From contig NZ_LILC01000013.1 of NCBI RefSeq assembly GCF_001274935.1, forward strand, positions 558,001-622,000: a DNA stretch of 64,000 bases, in the 5' to 3' direction. Source of the stretch: Priestia koreensis (GTDB taxonomy: Bacteria; Bacillota; Bacilli; Bacillales; Bacillaceae_H). Below, in pieces: positions 1 through 9,948 of the stretch. Under the pieces are notes generated by a model, which saw only the letters and a program-made list of their open reading frames with translations, was not told where the DNA came from and ran no database searches. Within the stretch, counting starts at the first letter, position 1. Each line of letters begins with the position of its first letter. A program made the position numbers and the translations under genes.

Positions 1-456
1 CTTTGATGCTCGACCATGTCCGGTCACCATCGCAAACGATGAACCATAGTCACGATGGGTAACGGGAATTCCTGCATAAGCTGCCGCTGCAATTCCTGAT
101 GTGACACCTGGTATGATTTCATATTTAATGTCATTGTCTTTTAATACTTCGGCTTCTTCTCCTACTCGACCAAAAACCGCTGGATCACCGCCCTTTAATC
201 GTGTGACCACTTTTCCTTCATTCGCCTTTTGTACGAGAAGAGCGTGGATCTCCTCCTGAATTAATTCGTGTTTACCAGGAAGCTTTCCGCAAAAAATAAG
301 CTCTGCCCCTTCTTTTGCATGCATCAAAAGCTCTTGACTAATGAGGCGGTCATATAAAATAACGTCCGCTTTTTGAATGCATTCCAGTCCGTATACCGTA
401 ATGAGCTTCGGATCTCCAGGCCCTGCCCCTACTAGATAAACGTGTCCTTTTGTCAT
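1..456 (-). CDS. cobA: Uroporphyrinogen-III C-methyltransferase (SUMT), 3' part missing
   Basis: SUMT methylates uroporphyrinogen III at C2 and C7 with SAM, giving precorrin-2, the entry point to cobalamin and siroheme. The 152 visible residues start at the ATG whose first base is 456. They carry the tetrapyrrole methylase signature GAGPGDP at residues 10-16, the GGDPAVFGR loop near residue 88 and the PGVTSG stretch near 115. The ATG overlaps the cobT stop in an ATGA, so it is the last visible gene of the cob operon. The C-terminal part lies beyond base 1. A fusion to a synthase (as in some cobA-hemD proteins) cannot be excluded from this window. Confidence 0.93.
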   Translation of the reverse strand, partial: MTKGHVYLVGAGPGDPKLITVYGLECIQKADVILYDRLISQELLMHAKEGAELIFCGKLPGKHELIQEEIHALLVQKANEGKVVTRLKGGDPAVFGRVGEEAEVLKDNDIKYEIIPGVTSGIAAAAYAGIPVTHRDYGSSFAMVTGHGRASK

Positions 457-1517
457 CGTACTTCCTCCTTTCTAACTGTTTTCTCTGCAATGCCTGCCGT
501 TTCAAACGTGGCCATTTCGTTTAGCATGAGCGTTGCTGCCTGTACAATTGGAAAGGCAACGGCTGCGCCACTTCCCTCTCCTAATCGAAACCCTAATTGT
601 AAAAGAGGCGTCTTATTCAGCATTTTAACGGCCGTTTCGTGACCTCGTTCTGCCGATGCATGTCCAACAATCATGTAATCATTTGAATTTGGCTCTAGTC
701 GGGTTGCCACAAGTGCTGCGACTGTGCTAATGAATCCGTCCACCAAAACCGGAACACGGCGCGAAGCAGCCGCCATCATTGCCCCGGCCATCGCAGCAAT
801 TTCAAAACCTCCCACTTTTGAAAGCACGTCTAGAGGATCATGACGATCTGGCTGTCTTTTTGAAATTGCCTCGGCAATAACGCGAGCTTTTACAGCAATA
901 GCATCATTAGAAAGACCTGTTCCTGCCCCAACAATTTTATCAATCGGCGCATCACTGAGAGACGCTAAAATAGCCGTACTCGGCGTTGTGTTGCCAATCC
1001 CCATCTCACCGACAATCAAGCATTTCACACCGTGATCAATCATGACGAACGCGCGGTTCATCCCAATAGCAATTGCCGCTTCTGCCTCACTGCCAGTCAT
1101 TGCATCCTCTTTTAAAAAGTTCCGTGTTCCAAAGCCTACTTTCTCCACGTGAAGATCTGCATGTGATGCAATCTCAGCCGCTACGCCAACGTCTACAATC
1201 TCAAGCTTCGCTCCGATTTGGCGGCTAAACACGCTAATGGCCGCTCCACCTGTCAAAAAGTTCTGAACCATTTGGGCAGTCACTTCCTGCGGAAACGCTG
1301 ATACTCCTTCTTCGACAATTCCATGATCACCAGCAAAAATTAGCACTCCAGGTGGCGTGACAATGGGAAATGGCTTGGCTGTCATCGCCGCAATCTCGGC
1401 TGCAAGCTCTTCAAGTTTCCCTAAACTTCCAGGTGGCTTTGTTAATGTATCTATGTATTTTAACGTATCTTGTTTCACTGCTTTATTCAATTCCGGTATT
1501 TCGATGCGTATGCTCAT
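453..1517 (-). CDS. cobT: Nicotinate-nucleotide--dimethylbenzimidazole phosphoribosyltransferase
   Basis: CobT makes alpha-ribazole phosphate from nicotinate mononucleotide and dimethylbenzimidazole, the activated lower ligand of cobalamin. The 354-residue length is normal for the family. Visible motifs are KPPGSLGKLE near residue 27, GDHGIVEEGVS near 63, the glycine-rich GEMGIGNTT near 165 and the C-terminal LGEGSGAA, which holds the family's catalytic Glu. The ATG at 1517 was preferred over a longer frame to 1589 because AAGGAGAGA sits just upstream and MSIRIEIPEL opens a typical N-terminus. It overlaps the end of cbiP by 35 bases and the start of sumT by 4. Confidence 0.95.
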   Translation of the reverse strand: MSIRIEIPELNKAVKQDTLKYIDTLTKPPGSLGKLEELAAEIAAMTAKPFPIVTPPGVLIFAGDHGIVEEGVSAFPQEVTAQMVQNFLTGGAAISVFSRQIGAKLEIVDVGVAAEIASHADLHVEKVGFGTRNFLKEDAMTGSEAEAAIAIGMNRAFVMIDHGVKCLIVGEMGIGNTTPSTAILASLSDAPIDKIVGAGTGLSNDAIAVKARVIAEAISKRQPDRHDPLDVLSKVGGFEIAAMAGAMMAAASRRVPVLVDGFISTVAALVATRLEPNSNDYMIVGHASAERGHETAVKMLNKTPLLQLGFRLGEGSGAAVAFPIVQAATLMLNEMATFETAGIAEKTVRKEEVR

Positions 1518-3027
1518 ATGAAGTCTCTCCTTTTTGAAACTGTTCCATTTGTTCCGTAATCCACTGAACGTCAACATGAGATCGAACATGATCTGCTAAT
1601 CGATCAAAGGCCTGTTCTCTCATCTCATTAAAGTTTACACGACCAGTGATAGGCGGTAAATGTTTTCTTTTTCTGACCTCATTTAAGAAGCGTTCCCGAA
1701 GCGCATCGTTATGGAAAATACCGTGAAAATAGGTTCCTAGCAAACCATTATTTCCAGAAATGAACCCTTCATTACGACCGTCTTTTAATGTAATAAAAGG
1801 TCGTTCTTCCGTTGAAAACGTGGACTCGCCCATATGAATCTCGTACCCTTTTACAGACAGATTCTCTCCCGTTGTCTCTCCCTCTGACCATGTTGTCACT
1901 TTTTCCTTGTTCATTACCGTCTGCATCGGAATAAGCTGTAGACCTTGTATTTGCCCGTACTCGGATTCAATTTGGTAAGGGTCCTGAATGTTCTCACCGA
2001 GCATTTGATAGCCCCCGCAAATACCTACAACGGTTACTTCCCCACTTTTATATAGGGAGGAGATTTGTTCATACAACCCGCTTTGCTTTAAAAACAAAAG
2101 ATCTTCAATCGTATTTTTACTTCCTGGTAAAATAATGACATCTGGATTTTTTAACTGCTTCAGCTGTCTGACAAAGCGTACGTCACAGTCAGGCTCGGCA
2201 AAAAAGGGATCTATGTCCGTAAAATTTGAAATACGGGGATATTGAATAACGGCAATATCAATCTCCTTTTCTCCGTCATGGTCACTTTTATATTGCTGAA
2301 GCACTACTGAATCTTCTGCTTCAATATTCAAATGATCTAGATATGGAATAACGCCAAGAACAGGCTTGTTCGTATACTCTTCAAACCAAGTAAGACCCGG
2401 TTTTAACAGTTCGACGTCCCCTCTAAATTTGTTAATAATGACCCCAATGACTCTTGAACGCTCTTCTTCTGACAAAAGCTGAAGTGTTCCTACCAAGCTA
2501 GCAAAAACGCCGCCTTTTTCAATATCTCCTACTAAAATAACGGGCGCATTTGCAAGCTTCGCTACGCGCATGTTAACTAGCTCACGGTCGTTCAAATTGA
2601 TCTCTGCAGGACTTCCGGCTCCTTCGATGACAATTCGCTCATATGATCCACTTAATGCGTTCAGCGATTTTTCAATGAGTGCGAGCCCTTCATAAAAGAA
2701 ATCACTGCGATATTTACTCGCCTGCATGTTTGCATAGAATTTTCCGTGAACGATCACATGCGATTCATTGTCACGATTGGGCTTAATTAAAATCGGGTTC
2801 ATATCCGTCGTAGCCTGAACGTTTGCTGCTTCTGCCTGTACGCCCTGTGCACGCCCAATTTCCTTGCCGTCATATGTAATGTACGAATTTAGCGCCATAT
2901 TTTGTGATTTAAACGGAGCTGTTTGATAGCCGTCCTGTACGAAAATGCGACAAAAGGCCGTTACAAGCGTACTTTTACCAGAATCAGAGTGTGTTCCTTG
3001 AAACATTAACGGAAGAGATTTAGTCAT
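1483..3027 (-). CDS. cbiP: Cobyric acid synthase (amidates b, d, e, g side chains)
   Basis: This enzyme (CbiP/CobQ) uses ATP and glutamine to amidate four carboxylates of adenosylcobyrinate a,c-diamide, giving cobyric acid. The 514-residue protein has an N-terminal dethiobiotin-synthetase-like P-loop (GTHSDSGKST, residues 11-20) and a C-terminal type 1 glutamine amidotransferase domain. The nucleophile Cys is in GICGGYQ near residue 335 and the His in YFHGIF near 430. The chosen ATG at 3027 follows GAGGAG and lies inside the last codons of cbiA (GATGACTAA), so the pair is translationally coupled. In the described B. megaterium cobI operon cbiA is followed by cysG, so cbiP here is a difference in order. 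Confidence 0.95.
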   Translation of the reverse strand: MTKSLPLMFQGTHSDSGKSTLVTAFCRIFVQDGYQTAPFKSQNMALNSYITYDGKEIGRAQGVQAEAANVQATTDMNPILIKPNRDNESHVIVHGKFYANMQASKYRSDFFYEGLALIEKSLNALSGSYERIVIEGAGSPAEINLNDRELVNMRVAKLANAPVILVGDIEKGGVFASLVGTLQLLSEEERSRVIGVIINKFRGDVELLKPGLTWFEEYTNKPVLGVIPYLDHLNIEAEDSVVLQQYKSDHDGEKEIDIAVIQYPRISNFTDIDPFFAEPDCDVRFVRQLKQLKNPDVIILPGSKNTIEDLLFLKQSGLYEQISSLYKSGEVTVVGICGGYQMLGENIQDPYQIESEYGQIQGLQLIPMQTVMNKEKVTTWSEGETTGENLSVKGYEIHMGESTFSTEERPFITLKDGRNEGFISGNNGLLGTYFHGIFHNDALRERFLNEVRKRKHLPPITGRVNFNEMREQAFDRLADHVRSHVDVQWITEQMEQFQKGETSYEHTHRNTGIE

Positions 3028-4387
3028 CGTTTCGCTCCTCACAGCGCTTTATCCAGTTTTCAATTAATTTTGGACATGACGCAAAATGAATATGGGTATA
3101 GCCAGCAATTACGTTATGCAAAATCGTCCCCTCATTGGACACTTTCCGGCGGGCAATTACTTCGTAAGCGTGTGGGTGTTCATTTACTGCTTCAAACGTC
3201 GAATAGTGAAACTCGTGTCCTCTCGCCACATCCCCGTCCATTAACAGGTAGTTCCCTTCGCCACCGCGAATTTCACGATACCCGAGGGCTGCCAGGCGAT
3301 CTTGCATTTTCACTTTGCCGTTAATAAGCCCTAACATCTCATAAGACGTTCCTTCCCTTGTGACGATGGCATCGGTCAGATACATAAACCCTCCGCATTC
3401 AGCAAGCGTTGGAAGTCCATCTTCAATTGCTTCTTTAATCGATTGTTTGACTTCTGTTTGCTGTGAAAGCTCGCGTGCAAATTCTTCTGGAAAACCGCCT
3501 CCTATGTACAAACCATCTACGCCAGGTGGAAGCTTTTCTCCTTTTAACGGTGAAAAGTAGACTAAGTCCGCTCCGTATGCTTCTAACAATTCCAAGTTTT
3601 CTTCATAATAAAAATTAAAGGCCGCATCTCTCGCTACCGCAATCCTCACCCGGTTTTCTCCTTTATTTATGAATAGCGGCTGAGTAGAGGATAACGAAGG
3701 GGCAATGGACCGCGCATAAATTTCATCAAGTTCCACCGTTTCGCTTACCGCTTTTCCAAGCTGTTCGAAAAAAGAATCTAAGTCTCCGCGCTCAATAGAC
3801 GGAACAAGCCCTAAATGTCGCTCAGGAATGGACGGTACGGCATTTTTTTGCAAATAACCGAAAACGGGAAGGTTACATTCCTGCTCAACTGCCGCTTTAA
3901 TTAATTCATAGTGCCCTTGACTTCCTACCTGATTCACGATAACCCCGATAATCGTCGGCTGATCAGAGAACATTTGAAATCCTTTTACGATTGCCGCTGC
4001 GCTTCTTGCCATACTTGCTCCGTTGACCACTAGAATAACAGGCGTTTCCGTAATCACGCTAATTTCCGCCGTTGTTCCTTCATCTGTTAACGGATTCTTT
4101 CCATCATAAAATCCCATCACGCCTTCGATAATAGACAAATCAGCTCCGACGCTTCCTCTACCTACAATCTCTTTTACGACTTCATGAGGAAGCATCCACG
4201 TATCTAGATTACGCGCCTTTCTTCCTGTCACTGCGCTATGGTAGGTCGGATCAATGTAATCAGGACCACATTTAAATCCTTGAACCTCGTATCCTTTTTG
4301 TTTAAAAGCGGACATTAATCCGATCGTCAGCGTTGTTTTTCCAACGCCGCTTCCTGTTCCGGCAATGACAATACGTCGTGTTGTCAT
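3020..4387 (-). CDS. cbiA: Cobyrinate a,c-diamide synthase
   Basis: CbiA amidates the a and c acetate side chains of cobyrinate (anaerobic route) using glutamine and ATP. The 455-residue protein has the N-terminal P-loop AGTGSGVGKTT at residues 9-19. A C-terminal glutaminase-like domain carries AECGGFMYL near residue 325, with the nucleophile Cys. The length matches the family. The start is supported by AGGAAGATG upstream and an 18-base gap to cbiG. It is the paralogue of the following cbiP gene; the two can be told apart by length and by the GSGVGKTT versus SDSGKST loop. Confidence 0.96.
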   Translation of the reverse strand: MTTRRIVIAGTGSGVGKTTLTIGLMSAFKQKGYEVQGFKCGPDYIDPTYHSAVTGRKARNLDTWMLPHEVVKEIVGRGSVGADLSIIEGVMGFYDGKNPLTDEGTTAEISVITETPVILVVNGASMARSAAAIVKGFQMFSDQPTIIGVIVNQVGSQGHYELIKAAVEQECNLPVFGYLQKNAVPSIPERHLGLVPSIERGDLDSFFEQLGKAVSETVELDEIYARSIAPSLSSTQPLFINKGENRVRIAVARDAAFNFYYEENLELLEAYGADLVYFSPLKGEKLPPGVDGLYIGGGFPEEFARELSQQTEVKQSIKEAIEDGLPTLAECGGFMYLTDAIVTREGTSYEMLGLINGKVKMQDRLAALGYREIRGGEGNYLLMDGDVARGHEFHYSTFEAVNEHPHAYEVIARRKVSNEGTILHNVIAGYTHIHFASCPKLIENWIKRCEERNDD

Positions 4388-4405
4388 GAAACATCTTCCT
4401 TTCGT

Positions 4406-5530
4406 TTACGAAAATGGAATTACTGCAACAGAGATCGTCACATTTCCTGACTTCTTTTTCTCTACTTCAAGAGATTTTGCTCCGCTATACAAACGAACGG
4501 CAGGCTCACTTACCCCGTAAGCACCCGTATATTTAAAAACCGTATCGGACGGTTCGTTGATTTCCACTTCATTCAGCTGTTCGGGCGTGTAATAAACAAA
4601 TTCCCATCCGTGCTGATTGACGAGCTCAATGAGTCCCTGCTCGTCTTTTTTCAAATCAATCGTACAAATCGCTTTGACGCTTTTAATCGAGAAGCGGAGT
4701 TCATCTAACGTTTTCTCTATTACTGCTTCGATTTCTTCCTTCGTTGTTCCTCTATTACATCCAATTCCAAGAGCAATTGTTTTTGGCCGATAAAGAACAC
4801 CATTATGTAGCAGCACCTCTTCGTCTTCGGATAAGATACGATGTGTGACAACAAGTGCCGCTTGAAAATCTTCATTTAGTGCTTCTCTAGCTGAGCATGT
4901 ATAAGTAAAATGAGCAGGCAATGGATGATCATAGTTCCACCAGCTACGTTCACCCGACTCTTGTACAATCACCACTCTCTCTTCGTTTACGACTGACGCA
5001 CTAACGGGAGTCAGGTTCTCTGCTGATTCCCACACCCAGCCAAAACGCTTTCCAAATAAGTCAACGGGAATGGTTTTCTGAACGTCTGATGCCGTTGTGA
5101 TCACCGGATGTGCCTGCAAAAGAGCCGCGACCTCCCGCGTTAGCTCATTCGCTCCTCCAATGTGACCAGAAAGAACGCTAATCACGTTCTCGCCTTTATC
5201 ATCGATCACGACAACCGCTGGGTCCACTTTTTTATCTTTTAAAAGGGGAGCAATCATTCGCACAACGGCTCCTAACGAGATAATTAAAATAATCCCTTTA
5301 TATCGTTGAAAAAGAGAAGGAAGCAATAAACGAACGCTTCCCTCAAATAATTGAATTTGCTTTTCTGACTCGTCTCCTTTACCAAACTTGCTCATGTAGT
5401 AAAGATCGGCATGTTGAAAGGTGGCACGTAATTTTCTGGCAAGCTCCACCCCATGCTTTGTAATCGCAACAAGCGCATAATCGCCGTCTACTTGAACGTC
5501 CGGTATCATCGACTCTTGCAATGAAATCAT
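4406..5530 (-). CDS. cbiG: Cobalt-precorrin 5A hydrolase
   Basis: CbiG opens the delta-lactone of cobalt-precorrin 5A and releases the C20 fragment as acetaldehyde, a step specific to the anaerobic pathway. The 374 residues show the family pattern: an N-terminal domain with ALVAITKHGVELA (residues 19-31) and LSGHIGGANELT near 120, then a C-terminal domain with the ALGIGCNRGTTKEEIEA signature near 250. The start overlaps the cbiF stop as ATGA. A second in-frame Met at residue 7 is possible. Gene position between cbiF and cbiA is that of the B. megaterium cobI operon. Confidence 0.94.
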   Translation of the reverse strand: MISLQESMIPDVQVDGDYALVAITKHGVELARKLRATFQHADLYYMSKFGKGDESEKQIQLFEGSVRLLLPSLFQRYKGIILIISLGAVVRMIAPLLKDKKVDPAVVVIDDKGENVISVLSGHIGGANELTREVAALLQAHPVITTASDVQKTIPVDLFGKRFGWVWESAENLTPVSASVVNEERVVIVQESGERSWWNYDHPLPAHFTYTCSAREALNEDFQAALVVTHRILSEDEEVLLHNGVLYRPKTIALGIGCNRGTTKEEIEAVIEKTLDELRFSIKSVKAICTIDLKKDEQGLIELVNQHGWEFVYYTPEQLNEVEINEPSDTVFKYTGAYGVSEPAVRLYSGAKSLEVEKKKSGNVTISVAVIPFS

Positions 5531-6303
5531 CTTGTTGACACTCCCTTACGATACCCATGAGTGAAGGCTTGGTCATATAACTTTGAGCGATACTCTTTGT
5601 CATGAATATCCGGGTCTAGTGCCCAGCCTGCTAAAATCATGGCTTGCTTTCGAATCCCATTTTTCCTCATATCTTCATCTAAGTGTTCAACGGTCGTTCG
5701 GACAATTTTTTCATCGGGCCATGAAGCTTTATAGACGACAGCAACCGGAGTATCCTTACTCCAACCGGCCGCTATAAATTCCTTCATCACTTTTTTCGTC
5801 AGCGTCGCACTCAGAAAGAGCGCAATGGTACATTGATGCTTTCCGAGATCACGTAGTTTTTCGAACTCTGGGACAGGCGTTCGTCCTTCCGCTCTTGTTA
5901 AAATAAGGGTCTGTGTTAAGTCAGGAATCGTTAATTCTGCTCCAACAGCCGCTGCAGCCGCAAATACAGAGCTCACACCTGGGATAATCTTCGTTTCAAT
6001 GCCTTCTTTTTTAAGTAACGCCATTTGCTCCATAATCGCTCCGTATACAGCAGGGTCACCCGTGTGAACACGAACGACCTTTTTGCCCGCTTTTACATGT
6101 TGCACCATTACGTCGACCATTTCCTGCAAATGCATGCCGGCCGTTTTAAGAATTTCTGCCTTCGGCTTCGCTTTTTTAATCAGTTCCTCACTGACAAGAG
6201 AGTCTGCATAAAGCACCACATCTGCTTCTTGTAGGAGTGTTAAGCCTTTTACCGTAATTAAATCTGGATCTCCTGGTCCTGCGCCAACAATATATAGCTT
6301 CAT
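5527..6303 (-). CDS. cbiF: Cobalt-precorrin-4 C11-methyltransferase
   Basis: CbiF transfers a methyl group from SAM to C11 of cobalt-precorrin-4. The 258-residue protein has the tetrapyrrole methylase fold: YIVGAGPGDPDLITVKG at the N-terminus, VRVHTGDPAVYGA near residue 77 (the GDP loop) and IIPGVSSVFAAAA near 105. The order AVGAELTIPD after that loop is typical of C11 methylases. It is coupled by ATGA overlaps to cbiL upstream and cbiG downstream. It also resembles SUMT, but gene order and the TRAEGRTPVPE stretch near 138 favour CbiF. Confidence 0.95.
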   Translation of the reverse strand: MKLYIVGAGPGDPDLITVKGLTLLQEADVVLYADSLVSEELIKKAKPKAEILKTAGMHLQEMVDVMVQHVKAGKKVVRVHTGDPAVYGAIMEQMALLKKEGIETKIIPGVSSVFAAAAAVGAELTIPDLTQTLILTRAEGRTPVPEFEKLRDLGKHQCTIALFLSATLTKKVMKEFIAAGWSKDTPVAVVYKASWPDEKIVRTTVEHLDEDMRKNGIRKQAMILAGWALDPDIHDKEYRSKLYDQAFTHGYRKGVSTR

Positions 6304-7001
6304 TTTCTCACCACCATTAATGTTAAATATTCGAGATCAACGTTATGTAATTCATTTATGTTCCAAACGACTTCTTCATCAGACGTAACCTTCGTAATGA
6401 CAGATGCTTTCTCTGCAAGCCCAAGCTCATTTAAGACATCGATCATCACATCCATCACCTTTGCTACTTTGATAAAGACCACGCAGTCGTGCTGTTCGAG
6501 TGCCTGCTTCATCTTTTTTCGATTGCCCGTTGCCGGAATGATCGCTACATGATCATCACCATCCGCAAGTGGAAGAGCTAATCGTGATGCAGCACCGTTA
6601 AAGGAGGAAATACCAGGGACAACCTGTACCTCTACTTCTGGATGCTCTTCATGCATCATTTTCATCATATGAATAAAGGTACTGTATAAAAGAGGATCAC
6701 CTTCAGTGACAAATGCAACGTCTTTCCCTTCCTGAAGCTTCTCCCATACCTTCTCGACCGTTCGCATCCACTGCTCGTTTAAAATGGCAGGATCTTTTGT
6801 CATCGGAAACACAAGACCAAGCATCTCCTTTTCTGCCGGGTTCACGTACACATCAATAATTTTATGGGCATAGCTTTTACTTCCTTGACGCTTTTTGGGG
6901 TACGCGATTACGTGAGATTCCTTCAATCTTCGGAAGGCTTTCACGGTAATAAGCTCTGGGTCTCCAGGACCAACACCAAGACCGTATAACGTTCCAATCA
7001 T
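6300..7001 (-). CDS. cbiL: Cobalt-factor II / precorrin-2 C20-methyltransferase
   Basis: CbiL adds the C20 methyl group that primes ring contraction, using cobalt-factor II and SAM. The 233 residues begin with [17 protein letters not shown]. They also contain [13 protein letters not shown] (the insertion usual in C20 methylases) near residue 33, [11 protein letters not shown] near 98 and [14 protein letters not shown] near 128. Start and stop overlap its neighbours as ATGA on both sides, which implies tight translational coupling. The length is normal for the family. Confidence 0.95.
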   Translation of the reverse strand: MIGTLYGLGVGPGDPELITVKAFRRLKESHVIAYPKKRQGSKSYAHKIIDVYVNPAEKEMLGLVFPMTKDPAILNEQWMRTVEKVWEKLQEGKDVAFVTEGDPLLYSTFIHMMKMMHEEHPEVEVQVVPGISSFNGAASRLALPLADGDDHVAIIPATGNRKKMKQALEQHDCVVFIKVAKVMDVMIDVLNELGLAEKASVITKVTSDEEVVWNINELHNVDLEYLTLMVVRK

Positions 7002-8206
7002 TTTTTTTCCTCCGTTTCTCGTCTTGCTGTAATAATATAAATCGGATTTAGTGCGTCAAAACGAGTAAGATTTAAAATAGGCTTACTTCTAGAGGCCTGA
7101 ATGAGCATAATATCAACAGCAAACCCTCGCTCTTTAAATCCTCTCACTGCGTCCATCATATTTTCAATCGTCACCGCGTTTAGTACGATACGACCGTTTG
7201 GCTTTAAGCGCTCGCAGCTCTGATCCAAAATTCCGTTCATATCTCCTGCGGTTCCTCCAATAAATACGGCATCAGGATCAGGAAACTCTTGAAGACGATC
7301 AGGTGCCTTTCCAAGCACAGCTGTAAAGTCGGTGCGAAACTTGTGCATATTGAGGTAGCAATTGGCAAGGTCTCCCTCATTTTTTTCAATCGCATATACG
7401 CTGCCGTAACGGCTAATCCGTGCCGCTTCAATCGCTACTGAGCCTGTACATGTTCCAACATCCCACACAACGCTTGTATCCGTTAGCTCTAGTGCACTTA
7501 CGCTTAATATTCGCACTTCTTTTTTCGTAATGAGACCCTTTTCAGGCTTACGCTGGTAAAATTCATGATCGTCAATACCAAGTGACCAAACGGGACCGTT
7601 CTTTACTTGTTTTAACACGACCACATTTAAAGGAGAAAAGGCGTGTTCGCATGCATCCGTTAACGTCCACCAGCCTGTGCGCTCCTCTTCTCCACCAAGA
7701 TTTTCCCCAACAAACATTTCATATTCGTCCATCCCATATGACAACAGATATTTGGCAATGACTGAAGGAGAGTTCTCATGATCGGTAAGAAGCACGACCT
7801 TCTTCTGTCCATCTATCTTTTGCGCCAGTCCCGTCATCGAGCGACCGTGTACGCTAATCATCGTTGCATCTTGCCACCCTTCTCCTATTCTAGCGAAAGC
7901 AAGCTGAATCGAGCTCACGCTAGGGTACAGCTCTATTGGTAGTTTTTTAGATAAGTAGCTACCAATTCCGTAGAAAAGCGGATCACCTGATGCCAATACG
8001 ACCGTTTGGCGCGTTTCATTTTTTAATTCTTCTACAAGAGAGGACAAACCACTTGTAATGATGCGTTTCTCTCCTTGAAAATTTGGGAAGAAGTCTAACA
8101 TCCGCTCCCCTCCAACGAGCAGTTCGCTTTCATCAATCCACTGCTGATAGGTTGGAAGAATACTAGCTACACCACTATCTCCTATTCCAATTACCTTAAT
8201 CCCCAC
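6998..8206 (-). CDS. cbiET: Fused precorrin-6B C5,15-methyltransferase / C12 decarboxylase
   Basis: The 402-residue protein fuses CbiE (C5 methylation, residues about 1-205) with CbiT (C15 methylation and C12 decarboxylation, about 210-402). The CbiE half starts with [11 protein letters not shown] and has [15 protein letters not shown] near residue 70. The CbiT half has a Rossmann SAM site, [15 protein letters not shown] near 247, and an IGGTAGDMN stretch near 315. The start codon is GTG, located inside the final codons of cbiD (GAGAGTGGGGATTAA), so translation is likely coupled. Such fusions also occur as CobL in aerobic producers. Confidence 0.95.
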   Translation of the reverse strand: MGIKVIGIGDSGVASILPTYQQWIDESELLVGGERMLDFFPNFQGEKRIITSGLSSLVEELKNETRQTVVLASGDPLFYGIGSYLSKKLPIELYPSVSSIQLAFARIGEGWQDATMISVHGRSMTGLAQKIDGQKKVVLLTDHENSPSVIAKYLLSYGMDEYEMFVGENLGGEEERTGWWTLTDACEHAFSPLNVVVLKQVKNGPVWSLGIDDHEFYQRKPEKGLITKKEVRILSVSALELTDTSVVWDVGTCTGSVAIEAARISRYGSVYAIEKNEGDLANCYLNMHKFRTDFTAVLGKAPDRLQEFPDPDAVFIGGTAGDMNGILDQSCERLKPNGRIVLNAVTIENMMDAVRGFKERGFAVDIMLIQASRSKPILNLTRFDALNPIYIITARRETEEKK

Positions 8207-9296
8207 TCTCGACCATCGCCTTTCCTAATTGTTCACCTTTCATCGTGTACAGCGTCGTTTCAATCGTTAGATCACCTTTTACTTCGTTTAACGCTGATTG
8301 ATTGCAATATGTACAAAGCTTTGTAAAAAAGGATGCGTTTCCCGCCATGATTTCGGCTGCCTGTGATGCTGTATTTGCTTCCTTAATCTCTTCTACAAGT
8401 GAATCAGAGGCTCCTGATTGGGACGCCACTTCGGACAAAAATGTGAGACTGACAGGAGCGCTCTTAGAATGAACCATCATAACGCCCTGTGCAACCTTTG
8501 AGAATTTCCCCATCATCCCGACCATTGATACTTTTTTTACACCTTGCTTTTTGCATTGCTTTAGCGTAAATCCAACAAAATCACCCATTTCAATAAACGC
8601 TTCCTCTGGCAAATGTGGATACTGCTTCATTGCGTACTTTTCGCTTCTCCCACCTGTCGTAATGACAACGTGCTCACAATTAGACGCTCTTGCAACGCTG
8701 ATCGCTTGAACGATACTTGCCATATAAGCAGAAGTAGAAAACGGTACAACGGTTCCTCTTGTGCCTAGAATAGATATACCGCCAATAATACCGAGGCGAC
8801 CGTTTAGCGTTTTTTCAGCCATTTCCTCTCCTCTTGGAACCGATATAATGACTGCAACGCCCGTTTTTATCCCGTGTTCCGTTAGTACATCCTCGACCAC
8901 CTGTAAAATCATTTTCCTCGGTACGGGATTGATAGCCGCTTCTCCTACCGAAACAGGTAGTCCAGGCTTCGTCACACGCCCAACGCCTACCCCACCGTCT
9001 AGCGTAATGCCTTCAGGCTGAAAGCTTACGGTCGCTTCAATGAGTGCACCGTGCGTGGCATCGGGATCATCCCCAGCGTCTTTAATCGTCGAGGTTTTGA
9101 CAGCACCGTCTAGCCATTCACAGCTTTCCATCTGAAACGTAGCAAATTGCTTGATCGGTAAATAGATGGTTGCTTCTGTTTGAGGGATACCGGTAATAAG
9201 CGCTGTTAGAGCCGCTTTTGTGACAGCAGTCGCACATGCTCCTGTCGTATACCCTTGGCGAAGCGGCTTTCCGTCCGTTTGTTTCTTTGCTTCCAT
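8196..9296 (-). CDS. cbiD: Cobalt-precorrin-5B C1-methyltransferase
   Basis: CbiD methylates C1 of cobalt-precorrin-5B in the anaerobic route. It does not belong to the common tetrapyrrole methylase fold. The 366-residue sequence has [19 protein letters not shown] at residues 12-30, a hallmark of the family, a glycine-rich [15 protein letters not shown] near 100 and [16 protein letters not shown] near 172. The ATG at 9296 lies 1 base after the cbiC stop. Its presence, with cbiG, is good evidence that the operon encodes the oxygen-independent pathway. Confidence 0.96.
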   Translation of the reverse strand: MEAKKQTDGKPLRQGYTTGACATAVTKAALTALITGIPQTEATIYLPIKQFATFQMESCEWLDGAVKTSTIKDAGDDPDATHGALIEATVSFQPEGITLDGGVGVGRVTKPGLPVSVGEAAINPVPRKMILQVVEDVLTEHGIKTGVAVIISVPRGEEMAEKTLNGRLGIIGGISILGTRGTVVPFSTSAYMASIVQAISVARASNCEHVVITTGGRSEKYAMKQYPHLPEEAFIEMGDFVGFTLKQCKKQGVKKVSMVGMMGKFSKVAQGVMMVHSKSAPVSLTFLSEVASQSGASDSLVEEIKEANTASQAAEIMAGNASFFTKLCTYCNQSALNEVKGDLTIETTLYTMKGEQLGKAMVESGD

Positions 9297-9297
9297 C

Positions 9298-9948
9298 TCA
9301 CTGAACGGCCGTTGCTAAAAGCGAAATCGCGTTTAACGCCGCAACCGTTACCGTACTACCACCTTTTCGACCGATGTTTGTGATGAACGGAATATCAAGC
9401 TTTGCGAGCTCCTCTTTTGATTCCGCAGCGGACACAAAGCCAACCGGAAGACCAATGACGAGTCCTGGTCTTGCTTCTCCTTCTTTAATAAGGCGAATTA
9501 ACTCTAAAAGAGCCGTCGGTGCATTTCCAATGGCAAAAATGCCGCCGTCTGCTTCCTTTATCGCCTTTCTCATTGAAATAATGGCGCGAGTCGTATCCAA
9601 TCTCTTTGCTTCTTCCATTACATCCTCATCTGAAATATACACGCGAATGTCGCCGCCAAATTGCTCGATGCGCTGTTTACTTACGCCAACCTGTACCATT
9701 TGCACATCTGCCACAACTCGTTTTCCGCTTCTGATCGCTTTGATCCCTGCTTCGATAGCATCAGGATGAAACACCATGCTTCGCCCAAGCTCAAAATCGG
9801 CTGAAGCGTGAATAACGCGCTGAACAACACGATATTGTTCGTCTGTAAAGGGATGCTCTCCGATTTCTTCTGTAATCATTTCAAAGCTTTTCCCTTCAAT
9901 TTGCTGTGGCTGAACGGTTAACGGTTTAAACTCTGTACGAAAATCCAT
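9298..9948 (-). CDS. cbiC: Precorrin-8X / cobalt-precorrin-8 methylmutase
   Basis: CbiC moves the methyl group from C11 to C12, producing (cob)yrinate. The 216 residues carry the conserved RVIHASADFE stretch with the putative catalytic His at residue 47, and the AIGNAPTALLEL stretch near 140. They also have GLPVGFVSAAESKE near 165, as in other CbiC/CobH proteins. The start overlaps the cbiJ stop (TAATG). The length is normal for the family. Confidence 0.96.
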   Translation of the reverse strand: MDFRTEFKPLTVQPQQIEGKSFEMITEEIGEHPFTDEQYRVVQRVIHASADFELGRSMVFHPDAIEAGIKAIRSGKRVVADVQMVQVGVSKQRIEQFGGDIRVYISDEDVMEEAKRLDTTRAIISMRKAIKEADGGIFAIGNAPTALLELIRLIKEGEARPGLVIGLPVGFVSAAESKEELAKLDIPFITNIGRKGGSTVTVAALNAISLLATAVQ